Of a stretch of 41,876 bases of DNA, positions 8,403 through 18,591 are shown in pieces. The position numbers were made by a program, and so were the translations under genes. Position 1 is the stretch's first letter. Each line of letters opens with the position of its first letter. Origin of the DNA: Rhizophagus sp. LPA8_4_AMF (lineage: Eukaryota; Glomeromycota; Glomeromycetes; Glomerales; Glomeraceae). The notes beneath the pieces are model-generated. The model did not search any database and was not told the origin of the DNA. It was given only the letters and a program-made list of their open reading frames with translations. The stretch is from assembly GCA_021464525.1 (NCBI GenBank), contig JADRCO010000233.1, forward strand, positions 1 to 41,876, written 5' to 3'.

Positions 8403-10696
8403 TTAATTAATTATTTTCCAAACGTAATTTATTATTAAATTATCATAATATCGAATTCCTTCAACACTTTCATCCCTGCAAATGAGTCCTTTGGCTTCCA
8501 CCATCTGTTGGAATCAAAAATGGTTTAAAAGAATTGCAATTAAAGACAAACCAATTATTTATATTACAACATACCTGTAATTGTTCATTTACTAAGACTA
8601 CGCTCTTCTGCTCCATTGAAGCAAGCTCAATAGCACTTAATGATCCTTTTGATCGAATACATTCTAGAACACGTTGTGCTATCTGATCGTCGCTATGAGC
8701 CAGTAAACTTCAAATTAAGAATGAAATAATATAATGCAAATATACATAAATGAAAATAAATAATATAAATGTAAATTATATGCATATATAAAAGGATATC
8801 TGATTGAACAACTAACAATCCACTTTCAAATTTTCTCAATCTGAAAGGCAAATTTAATCGTTCAAATAAAGAACAGGCCTTATGTAAATCACTAGGAGAA
8901 ATCAATGCTATTTAAGTATAAAATAAAATTAATAATGATTATAAATATTGATGAACAATATAGAAATATTTTTTTCCTTACCAACTCCCCTAGCCCTATT
9001 AAATATGCAATAAATGTCTGTTAAAGACATCATTTTATCATCTTTGACCAATACATTTTCTAAGAATTCTGCAAGTTCTCTTGCTAGTTCTTGATGATAG
9101 GTTGAACCAGCTTCATCCCTATAAAAAAAACAATAATTTTAATTTCAAATCTTTTAAAAAACTTGAATTTATTATTTTTTTAACCATACTTTGTGATACC
9201 AAGCTTAAACAAATCGGTTTTAAAAGCGGTAATTTCATCGGCTGAAGCTCCGGATTCTGCTGATTCTTTACTTAACCTATTATTAATTGATTGTGCAAGT
9301 TTAACCTAAAACAATTTATAATATTTATAAATATTAAGAGTTTTTTTTTATTAATAAATGTAATTTCAAAAAAATACCATTTCTTCCGTTATCGTTTTCA
9401 ATGATTCCATATCTTTAAATGCTTGATTCAAATATTCATCCTGTTCCTTTTTGTTCTTTTCAGCATTACGCATTATACCACCTAGTCAAGGAATAATAAA
9501 ATTACCATCATTGTAACATCATTTTTTTTCTAGAGAAAATAGTCAATGTATTTACTAATTCCTCCGCGAACAGGATCAAAATCTGTAGGAGGTTTAGTAG
9601 ATTCTACGGGTTTCTAAATAAATAGATTATTTAATAAAAATTTTTTAGATGTCAATTAATTGAATAAGGAAATTAACTTTTCTCATGACTTACTTCCCAT
9701 CCTTTCATATTCATCGCTTGTTTCATTTTATCATAAAAAGCGATAGCACCACCATTACGGAAAGCCAATTTTACAAAGTCTTCTTTACTTTTACCACTAA
9801 CTCTTCCCAATATCTTATCATCAATATCAAGAGTTTTCAATTTTGCTTCACACATCTCACAATTGATCATACTAGGATGATTTAAAAATGTACATTGTGG
9901 ACATGCTATGCCATCACTTTCATCAGCTTCAACATTGTTTTCATGTGAATCTTGATGTGTTGTTATATGCTGAGAGAAAGTTCCAGAGGAAGAAGAAATA
10001 CTAGATGGAGGCGTACTAGAATTAAGATTCTCCGGTCTTTTTACACCGCAAAGTTGACATTTAATATTTTGTGATTTATTTGAATAAGAACAAATTGTAC
10101 ATATCCAAGTAGAAGAAAGAGTATTTTGTAATGATAATGTAGAAGCTGAAGGTGATAATAAATACGGATTATTGCTAGAACTGGGACTTAAATTATTATT
10201 GGAATCTGAAAATTTTAGAGTTATTTTTGGTGAAGATTTGACAAAGCCTGCCTATCTATTCCAGAAGAGAATTATTCACAATAAAAAAAAAGTAATTTTT
10301 CGTAAGACAATAAATTTCTTTTTTCGTATAATTAAAGGATAAAAAAATTTTAGTTAAAAAAAATAAATCAAAATAATGAACTCCTTACATAAAATTCTCT
10401 ACCCTTAATAAGTCTAATTTCGACCCCAATGGAATTAGTATTTGGCCGTTCCGAATCAATATAAATAATTCGGTGTGAGGTTAAATATACATTTCCACTC
10501 ATATATCCAGCCGCCTTCTCATTACTGTATATTAGATTCATCATAAGTTATCAAAGTCAATTAATTGATATTTTAGAAATCTAACATACCCATCATAAAG
10601 TCCAACGTTATCTTGTATTGCAAGAATCGTTTCTCCTTCACCTAAGACAGGTCTTAAAGTAGAAGTTAAATCTACTTTTATAAAAAAACGATCCAT
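8403..10696 (-). CDS. VPS36: ESCRT-II complex subunit Vps36
   Basis: Ten minus-strand exons (10696-10590, 10524-10389, 10251-9694, 9613-9556, 9481-9378, 9305-9190, 9118-8982, 8907-8800, 8702-8575, 8504-8403) encode 517 residues. Vps36 binds ubiquitinated cargo and phosphoinositide on endosomes and acts with Vps22 and Vps25 in multivesicular-body sorting. The N-terminal GLUE domain (MDRFFIKVDL, VYLTSHRIIYID, AGFVKSSPKITLKF, then FVKLAFRNGGAIAFY) is interrupted by two NZF-type zinc fingers, WICTICSYSN...CQLC and CPQCTFLNHPSMINCEMC, an arrangement like budding yeast. The C-terminal half is the EAP30 winged-helix region (SLTDIYCIFNRARGV, PFRLRKFESGLLVV, CRDESVEGIRYYDN). Intron 8 is an AT-AC U12-type intron; no GT-AG choice there keeps the frame. 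Confidence 0.93.
8703..8799 (-). other. U12-type AT-AC intron (Vps36, intron 8)
   Basis: On the minus strand the exon ends CAATCAG and the intron starts ATATCCTTTT, a perfect AT-AC minor-class 5' site. It ends TTGAAGTTTAC. TTCTTAAT (plus-strand 8714-8721) is a good branch site, its adenosine about 12 nt before the terminal AC. Length is 97 nt. Splicing joins VVQS to VAHSDDQIAQRVL in frame; retained or GT-AG readings hit stops. Confidence 0.88.
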
Positions 10697-12126
10697 TGTT
10701 TAGTAAAACGCAAAGAAAAAATTTGATCCTTAATAATTATTAAGTCACACAAACGGAATAATAGAATCTACGTAATGTTTATCGTGTGTCACAGCGGAAA
10801 AATTCATTTGTAAAAATGCAGATCATTGACGTAATAACAGCAGTATCGTTTTGACTGTACGAAAACCTGTTTAACACGAAACCGTTTGAATTTAAAAAAA
10901 AAAAATTTTAACCTTTTTTCTTTTGAACGCACAAATTAATATGTAATTATGTAAGAAACACATAATTATGTATATCGGACCAGTATAACTATAATTTTCT
11001 GGCTTTTAATTCATATATATTTTAATTCAACTTTTTTTAAAAAGAAGAAATATGCTTATAAGTTTAAGTGCTTCAAATAATAAAATGTCACTTCGATTTA
11101 TCTTTTTATTTTACCCTTTTTTAATTAAGTAAGATTTAAACAAAATAAAAATTAAACAATTATATAATTCATAAAAAAAAGAATTAATGAAGATGAATAA
11201 ACATTCACTTTACCTGTTTTATTGAAATCTTACTATCCTTGATCATTGACTGAAATGATTCTACTAAATAAATAATTACACGCTTGTAGCTAAATACCTA
11301 CAAGCAATTAATTAAATTCTAATAATTATATATGAACTACTGTATGTACAATTTCATAATTTGTAAATTCTTCTCTAAGTTAATATTTCAACTTTTTTTT
11401 TCAGTTATTAAAATATTTCCCAAAACAAAGCAAAATGATACCTCCAACAATACTCACAGGGAATTATTTGCATATCCATGAAATTTGTTATGAATTCAGC
11501 AGCCCATATAAATTTAGCATTGGTTGTTAAAAGGAATAAAAAGAGTTTTTTTTTAAAAAAAGAAAAAAATTGTTTATTTAAAAAATCGCAGGGTGAAAGC
11601 TTGAATATTGTATGTTTGATTTTCCTAACTTTTGAAATAATACAAAAAAAACCAAACGAAATTAGCAAAAAAAAAAAAATATATATATATGTGTATATAT
11701 ATATAACAAAATAAGTATAGTTAATAAAGCGTATAAACAAACTTAAAAGCTCTCAGCCTTTTCTAACCGAACCCAAGGCCCATATTATAAAAGGGAATGT
11801 AAACGAAAAATCAATAAAATTTATATTAACTACTTAGAATACAGTATACATAACAAAAGGAGGAAAGTATAAAAAAAAAAAAACTGACTGATCAGTTCAT
11901 CTAATTAATTGGAATTAAAGGAAAAAAAATGGGGAAATTAGCATATATGCACAAGAAGAGATATAACAAAAATAAGGGGTTGGGTGTAAACTATTTCACA
12001 GTAGGCCAAAGGTTAAGGTTATCCAAGTTAGAGAGCATAAATTACTTGAATTAATGTAAAGTCATAGTATTTCTTTTGTTAATCAAAATAGCTGTTTGTA
12101 AAATAACACTTATTTAACTTTATTCA
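10697..12126. other. Spacer upstream of Vps36 and downstream of Yippee
   Basis: It holds the Vps36 promoter (start at 10696 on the minus strand) and the 3' region of the Yippee gene. Long A/T runs dominate, and an ATATATATATGTGTATATATATA stretch lies near 11680-11705. The overlapping ORFs around 11408-11740 on both strands are low-complexity artefacts. No gene or RNA is recognised. Confidence 0.4.
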
Positions 12127-12714
12127 TCAATTGACATCGGTGAGTAGTTGCTTCTCCAGAATATATTTTCCTTCCTTGTAACGTTGATTCTGCTCATACG
12201 CTCTTTCCTATATAATAAAATTCGAGAAAAAATATAAATGAACGAATCAAAGAATCAATAATACATTAAGCGATAATGCATACGTATTTCCATCCCAGCA
12301 CAGATCGACAGCGGGAACAATGGATATCCTTAACAGTATGTAAACCAGTAGTCATATGGCGGTCTTCAGAAGGCCCTTCTTCAACATTAACTCTGGAAAG
12401 GGAAAATGTTTTTTTATAAAAAAACAGTGTTTAAAATATGCATAGAATAACTACAAACTTAATTTAATAAATGGGAACTTACACAGTCTCAAAAAGATAA
12501 GCACGCCCATGTTGACCTTGAAATTGCTATAGCGAATAAAGAATCACTTATTATTTCGAAATTCTCAAAAAATGTGATTTCAACAGCAAGTAATATTATT
12601 AAAATATAATATAACCTTTGAAATAATACTGTCGGTCGTGGATAAGTGAGTTCGGCATTTACTGCATCCAAAAATGCGGTTACCATTCAAATACGTACGA
12701 TAAGTAAGACCCAT
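12127..12714 (-). CDS. Yippee family zinc-binding protein
   Basis: Four exons (12714-12616, 12526-12483, 12392-12284, 12207-12127) encode 110 residues, the usual Yippee length. The protein starts [20 protein letters not shown] and continues [28 protein letters not shown] and [20 protein letters not shown], with the two CxxC pairs that bind zinc in the beta-tent fold shared with cereblon and RIG-I C-terminal domains. Animal YPEL proteins localise near centrosomes and nucleoli, and YPEL5 works with the GID/CTLH ubiquitin ligase; the role here is unknown. All splice sites are GT-AG and keep the frame. Confidence 0.95.
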
Positions 12715-14290
12715 TTTTTAACTGTTAAAAAATTTTACCAATACGTGTGTATATATATATAATATATATATTTTTTTCTGAGGTCCTTCGCTTTTTTATT
12801 ATTTATTAAACAAAATAAATTTTAAAATGCAAACACCTGAATGTTGTAAAGGTTTAAGGGGGAATACAAGATAAATATTTTGCTTTTACACGCTTCTTGT
12901 AACTTATCGTCTTAATGAAGTATCTTATTGCATTTGGGAAAAGAACTGCAAGCAGGTGAGAAGACTATGATATACTGTTATTAACAAATGATATAATCAA
13001 GTATCGATAATAGCATGTCACACGAATCTTTTACTTGTGATCTGATTGTTTTGGTGTCTCGTTGCTAGGTGTACAGAATAAAATAAAAGGTCGAGTTTTG
13101 AAAATCATTAAACTTTTGTCAAAAATTTCATGTCATCTTTCCCCTTAGATTTTGTGAGATAAACGAGAAATCACATTTTAGTCAATTAAAGAAGATGTCA
13201 CAAACACGTGTTGTCCCTTGTCACACAACATATTATGGGGATAATCTTTGTTAGGTAGTCATCAACAAAACATTTGTGCCAAACTTGGGTCATACTGCTA
13301 ACAATTCAATTTTAAATTTTTGGAGTAATCCATAAATCCACTCTTTATTATCATAGGATTGATATTTAAATAATTTGCTTATTAAATTACTTTAGGTTAA
13401 AATGTTAGTATCGCGTTTAGACTTGTCCGCACCTAACGCTAATTGCAACTGAGCCACTTCAATGAACTTGCAGCGACTTACTACCAGATTATTTAATCGT
13501 AAGGCGTGTGAAAAATTAATTTATCTAAATATAAAGTGTTGTCTTACAAGGATAACAACCCAATTTGACTTTATCTGATTCCGATTCCACCGAAAACGCA
13601 CCTTCTTTATTAAAGTAAATAATTACAATTAGAAATGTCACCTCTGGCCGTTGCGGCGAATCCCGATATGTTCAGTATTTTTCACATGATTATCTAGTCG
13701 TATCTACATCTTACAACAAAGAAATTCGTTCAATTTTTATTTCTAAATTAAAAGGTGATGATCTTATGCTTCATTTTATTCTCGCTTCAACTTGAAAAAA
13801 AAATTCTCTCAACTCATCCGGATAAAAATCACATCTAAATATGGGAAATTTGCTTGTGATCATATAAGTGAAAATTCCCGCTTTCTCCGCTTTCTCGTTA
13901 TGAAATGGTATGTAACATATATATTTTTGTACAAAAGTTTTATGAAATTCGGATTAGTAAAAAGTTTTTATCAACTCCGTAAATATTAGAAATTGTCCCA
14001 TAGCGAAATATCCCGGAAGAAATTTAAAGGATGATGATCCAGACCAAATTAATTATAGGCATTAAGAAGCCACGGTTCACACTAGTCCAAAAATTAATTA
14101 GTTTTTTAGTGGAACTGATCGTGATTATTACTTTGTAGATGTAAATATCACAAAATATTTCTATTTTACTGCGCATAATTTATCAAATTATTTTGTAATT
14201 AAATGAAAACTGACGAAAAGCGATCCAGAATTTTTATTTATTAACACAAGAATATTAATAATTTATTAACGTAAATAAAGGAAATCAAAA
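12715..14290. other. Spacer between Yippee promoter and eL8 3' end
   Basis: The region is AT-rich and contains the Yippee promoter at its left end. Around 13560-13690, a minus-strand frame stays open for about 50 codons (phrase YFNKEGAFSVESESDKVKLG) but has no clear start, splice sites or partner exons. No other coding or RNA signal is recognised. Confidence 0.35.
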
Positions 14291-15553
14291 TTAAACGGCT
14301 TTTACTTCTCTACCAGCAGTACCAGCAGCCTTTTCACGTTTTCTCATCATAGCTTGAGATTTAACACCCATAATACCACCACCCCATTGCTTCTTATGAT
14401 CTTCATACTTTTCATTATAATTAATCCTGATAGAATTAACTAAACTACCGAATGCACTTTTATCTTCATCTTTAATATCAACAAAAGCTAAAGCGGTAGC
14501 GGTTTTTTTATGAACTACGGCTCCCAATCTAGCTTTCCCATTAATAATAGCATAAGGAACTTGCATTTTTTTACATAAAGCTGGTAACCATATAACTATT
14601 TCAATTGGGTCAACATCATGAGCGATCAATACTAATTTGGCTTTTTTAGCTTCAATCAACGCAGTAATATGATTAATACCATATTTGATTACATAAGGTT
14701 TTTTAGGTTCATATTTTCCACCTTCAGCCTTACTTTTTGCTATAAGCTGAAGGCGTTCTTTTTTTTCGGTTTTGGTTTCAGGACGATATTTGTGAAGAAG
14801 TTTAAACGCATTAGTTGCAGTGGTCTTGTCAAGGGATTTGGTGAATTGATTAATTGCCGGTGGAACTTTAAGACGTTGGTTAAGAATCCTTTTTTGTCTT
14901 TGAAGACGAACATACTTGGGCCACTTAACGAAGCGGGTTAAATCTCTTTTGGGTTGAATATCTTGACCTATATAACATGAAATGTTAGATAACCGAATGA
15001 TTAAGATAAGCGAAAGGTTGAGTTATATTAAATTTTTTAATATCATTATTTCACATTAAATTAAAAAAAATTATAAATTATCTTTCCCCCAATCAAAGAA
15101 TTAGATCACTCACCAATCCCAAAGTTTCTTGGTCTTTTCTCAAATAATGGGTTTTTAGTAGGCTTTCCTGTATCCTTTTTCTTAACAGGATAAGGAGCAG
15201 GTGCTACTTTTTTCTGTTTAGGCTTATTCTTAGGCGGCTACATTACATGAGATTCGAATAAAATACCGAATTACCATGTAAAAGTGGGGTCATTGAGCAA
15301 ACAATAAATAAAAAAAAACTTGAATTAGTTATACAAGCTTTTTTTTGTTGGTTTATTATATGTTTGCTCTAATACAAGTTTTTATTTTCATCTTCCGTGA
15401 ATGCCAGACATTCATAAAAGAATAAAAAAGAAAAAACTTCGCATGTAATTGCAACAAAGATGCCCTAAGGTTAACTTTGCTTTTTTCTCAAATTTCTCTT
15501 AACAAATTGAGTCGATAATCCTTCATAAATTAATTTTTTAAATACTTTACCAT
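14291..15553 (-). CDS. RPL8: 60S ribosomal protein eL8 (L7a/L8)
   Basis: Exons 15553-15551 (ATG only), 15237-15114 and 14967-14291 encode 267 residues, close to yeast Rpl8 (256) and human RPL7A (266). The N-terminus [20 protein letters not shown] and [20 protein letters not shown] are typical, as are the RNA-binding L7Ae core phrases [20 protein letters not shown] and [20 protein letters not shown] and the basic C-terminal tail. It is a structural component of the large subunit. The start codon is separated from codon 2 by a 313-nt intron (GTAAAG...GTAG); without this exon no ATG precedes PPK. I saw no convincing C/D snoRNA box pair in its introns. Confidence 0.95.
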
Positions 15554-15679
15554 AATGAAATAAAATACCGTTCCTTTACTTTTAAACGGATGGATATACG
15601 AAAAAGACTAATCCGATTGATTTTTAATTTTTTTTTTTTATTTAAAAAAAAAAAATGGTTACACGACTGCGGCATTTTA

Positions 15680-16286
15680 AATTAAGCAAACCGCAGATTA
15701 TCGATATCAAAATACTGATTTTTCCTACTATTATAATTTTTTTCAATCAAATTTGGACCAAAAAAATGAGCAAGAATATGCCAAGAACAGAGAAAGAAAT
15801 ACAAGCTACCAGATGAATGTTATGTCAGCAGCTGGTTCTATTGGCGAAGGGTAACAATTCTAGAGTGAGGACCCAAATGCTGTTGTCCAACAGCAGCGAA
15901 TTTATCTTGAAAAATAAAGCAAAAGACAATAGAAGTATGTTGTAACTATAGGCAAGCAATACGCGTCAGTCATAGCTCCAAAAAAAAAGATACAGACCAA
16001 TTATGATCGGGATTAGAAAGAAACGCGACTGCTGCCTTTTCCCAAGAAACAGTATGGAAGAATAACTTAATGGGATAATGGGGATTATTTACAAACATTG
16101 TCTTGGATTCACCTGGCAAAGGTGAGGCTCAATATTCGATCAGAGTATTCACAATCGATGTATGAACATGAACAAAAAACTTGTCTCAATCGAAGGATTT
16201 ACCAGATTGGTTACTTGATCAACGTTATCATACCACATCGGTTGGACCAGAATAAGGCTCTCAGAGGAGGAAGTGCGCAAAGATAA
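15680..16286 (+). pseudogene. Unidentified coding relic with six in-frame stops
   Basis: One frame reads as protein for about 200 codons, with phrases such as DYRYQNTDFSYYYNFFQSNL, NRERNTSYQMNVMSAAGSIG, KYVVTIGKQYASVIAPKKK, LSWIHLAKVRLNIRSEYSQS and HRLDQNKALRGGSAQR. It is broken by TAA at 15852, TAG at 15861, TAA at 15915, TAG at 15930, TAG at 16014 and TAA at 16068, then ends at TAA 16284-16286. No frameshift is needed. Composition is less AT-rich than the flanks. I do not recognise the family. All internal stops are one transition away from CAA or CAG, so C-to-T decay of a former gene or mobile-element ORF is the simplest reading. Confidence 0.5.
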
Positions 16287-17121
16287 TTTTATAAATAAGA
16301 ATTAATATGCACGAAAGGAAGTTCTTGTAATAATTTGACTACATATAATTATTTGAGTATTTACCGAAACATTTGGCATTATCAGTATTTGTAGATGATC
16401 CCGGTATGTAATTTGGATGTTGACGAGAATTTATTGGAATTTGATGGGAAGGAATAACATGTTCTAGAAGATCGTTATATCATTTCATTTTTTTGTATAA
16501 TCAAATGCTTTTACTTATGTTTATCCAATAAGCGTACTGGTAAACAGATAATTAATTAGATTTATTGAATAGTTAGAATTTGGTAAAGTCGCTTTATTTG
16601 AAAATCATAAGAGGAATTGAAAAGAAAAAATCATCTATTATTCAGTTTCAAAGATTTAATAAATTTTACGATAATTTATTTATCACTGATGTCCAAGAGT
16701 CATTTAAAAGGTGATATGAACCGGTTATTTTCATCATTGCGCCTAAATGTTTCACGATCTTAATTGCTAATTGCTGTAACTAACAGTGAAGCTACACTAA
16801 TATAATAACAAATGTATTAGGAAAGACCTTTTTTTCGCATATGCTAATATTGCAATAATTCAAATTTTATCCGCAATATGTGGTTAATTAATTAAGTTAA
16901 TTTTATTCTATTTATTGGTAAAATATCAACACTAAAGAATTTGTTCCCGCAATTTTTATTTATATTGTAAATTTCATAAGAATAATATTACATTTTTTTT
17001 ATTGATCAAATGTTCGTTATGTCGTTATGGTTACCGATTTGTGTTGGCACCCAATCAATAATCCGAGATTTTCTCCGAAATTCATACTTCAAAAATTTTG
17101 ATTCCTATAATTAGAAACTGC
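16287..17121. other. Spacer with possible further relic
   Basis: Mostly AT-rich. A minus-strand frame between about 16360 and 16490 (phrase HQIPINSRQHPNYIPGSSTN), bounded by an acceptor-like TTCTAG and a donor-like GTAAAT, reads as coding but stands alone. It might belong to the same decayed locus as 15680-16286. The right end contains the promoter of the cyclo-ligase gene. Confidence 0.3.
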
Positions 17122-17127
17122 ACGCGT
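17122..17127. promoter_or_regulatory. ACGCGT (MCB-like) motif 24 bp upstream of the cyclo-ligase ATG
   Basis: GCACGCGTGATTAAT contains a perfect palindromic MluI cell-cycle box. It may lie in the promoter or 5' UTR. The same CACGCGT context occurs upstream of SMC1 at 29391. Cell-cycle control of this gene is only inferred. Confidence 0.35.
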
Positions 17128-17151
17128 GATTAATCTTTTAAAAAAATTAAC

Positions 17152-18196
17152 ATGAATCAATCATTAAGGTCTATGAAGAATGCTTTGAGGAAGGAAATGC
17201 GCTTATTATTAAATCAAATTCCATTAGAAGTAATAGAACATGAAAGTATGTACTTAGTTAATTTTATTATGGATAATTTCAAAGAATTATTCTGATTTTT
17301 TTTTAAAACCATAGGTAATATTGTAACAGAAAAACTCCTTAATTCAGAAGAATATTTAACAAGTAGTCATATTAGCATATATATTAGCATGCCAAAAGGT
17401 GAAATTTCTACAAACCAAATAATTAAAGATATATTTGAACGAGGTCTTTATTTTATTTTCTCTTTGATTAGTTGTTTTGGCCTTTAGACTGTTTATCTAA
17501 AAAATTACTATTGTAGAAAAGACATGTTATGTACCGAGATGGAATAATGATGAAATGGAAATGGTAAAACTTTTTTCTTATAAAGATTACTTATCATTAC
17601 CTGTAAATCGTTGGAATATACCTGAACCAGATCATAATGAAATAAGAAAAATAGGTAATACAAACAGCCTCTAGTTTTTAAAAAAAAATCGATTTTTTTT
17701 TAATCTAATATTATAAAAATTTATATTTAGCCGATGAATTAGATTTGATAATAATGCCAGGTAAAATCAATATTACAAGAATCTTCCTAAAATATTTAAT
17801 TGATATTAATTGATGCTATTTATTTATAGGTTTAGCATTCGATAATCAAGGGAATAGATTAGGTCATGGAAAAGGGTAATTTTCTACTTGCATTAAGTAT
17901 TATTTATGTAAAATACTAAATCATTTCACTTTTATTATAGTTATTATGATAAATATTTAGCCAAATGTCAACAAATTTACCAAAATAAACCAATACCAAA
18001 AACGAGTAAGTATTATAAACAAGTACACCCGTTTTCTCATTTATTAACTAAGAGTTGTAATAACCAAATTTTAACAGTCGCGCTAGCGTTAGATTCTCAA
18101 ATATTGAAGGATAAATTGATACCCATTTCACAATATGATCAAAAACCTGGTCTAATTATAAGTTACGATAATATCATTCAAAATAAAAAAACATAA
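17152..18196 (+). CDS. 5-formyltetrahydrofolate cyclo-ligase (5,10-methenyl-THF synthetase)
   Basis: Seven exons (17152-17245, 17315-17443, 17517-17654, 17731-17760, 17830-17875, 17941-18005, 18078-18196) encode 206 residues, the normal length. The enzyme uses ATP to convert 5-formyl-THF to 5,10-methenyl-THF, returning stored folate to one-carbon metabolism. The family motif is rebuilt over three exons: DELDLIIMP, GLAFDNQGNRLGHGKG, YYDKYL. Other marks are MKNALRKEMR at the N-terminus, ISMPKGEI, YVPRW and IVALALDSQ near the end. Exon 4 is only 30 nt. Intron 2 has a non-standard donor GTCTTT, but it is the only choice that keeps the frame. Confidence 0.93.
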
Positions 18197-18591
18197 AAAT
18201 TTTTATTTAAATTCTAATAAAACATTTTTTTCTATTAAATCTATAAACTACTTTAAAAATTGTTCTTTAATTTTTAGAGATGAGAATTTACAAATTCAAA
18301 AAAAAAAGATTTTATTGATAATAATTAGTGTGCTAATTGCTAATTTGGTGTTATGTGTTATGGGAAAAATAGGAATCATACAACATTGTATGAAGAGACG
18401 AAAAATCTCCCTTATCTAAGGGGATGTTTTTTAAGGCGTCATATTAAATAATTGCCAGCTATACTGTAGATAAAACTACCGTATTTAAATATTGTCTATA
18501 AATAAAATGTATTGTGAATAAAAAAATAATTATATTACTAAATTTTTATATAATTAATTTTAAATAACATGTTTATATAACATTGTTATGT
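18197..18591. other. Convergent 3' spacer
   Basis: It lies between the stop codons of the cyclo-ligase gene and the vezatin-like gene and holds both 3' untranslated regions. It is AT-rich with A runs near 18297. No gene is seen. Confidence 0.45.

Noticed and set aside
8693..8905. 70-codon ORF extending Vps36 exon 8
   Set aside because: Its last third is translated AT-AC intron; the conserved protein continues only after removal of 8703-8799.
11408..11740. Overlapping ORFs on both strands (110 and 78 codons)
   Set aside because: They arise from A/T runs and an ATATAT tract; composition is Lys/Phe/Ile only and there is no start context or family.
13560..13690. Minus-strand open frame of about 50 codons
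   Set aside because: No start codon, splice sites or neighbouring exons; may be chance or a tiny relic.
15238..15550. Possible intronic snoRNA in eL8
   Set aside because: No convincing pair of C (RTGATGA) and D (CTGA) boxes with a terminal stem was found.
16360..16490. Minus-strand exon-like frame with acceptor and donor
   Set aside because: Reads as protein but stands alone; not enough to call a gene.
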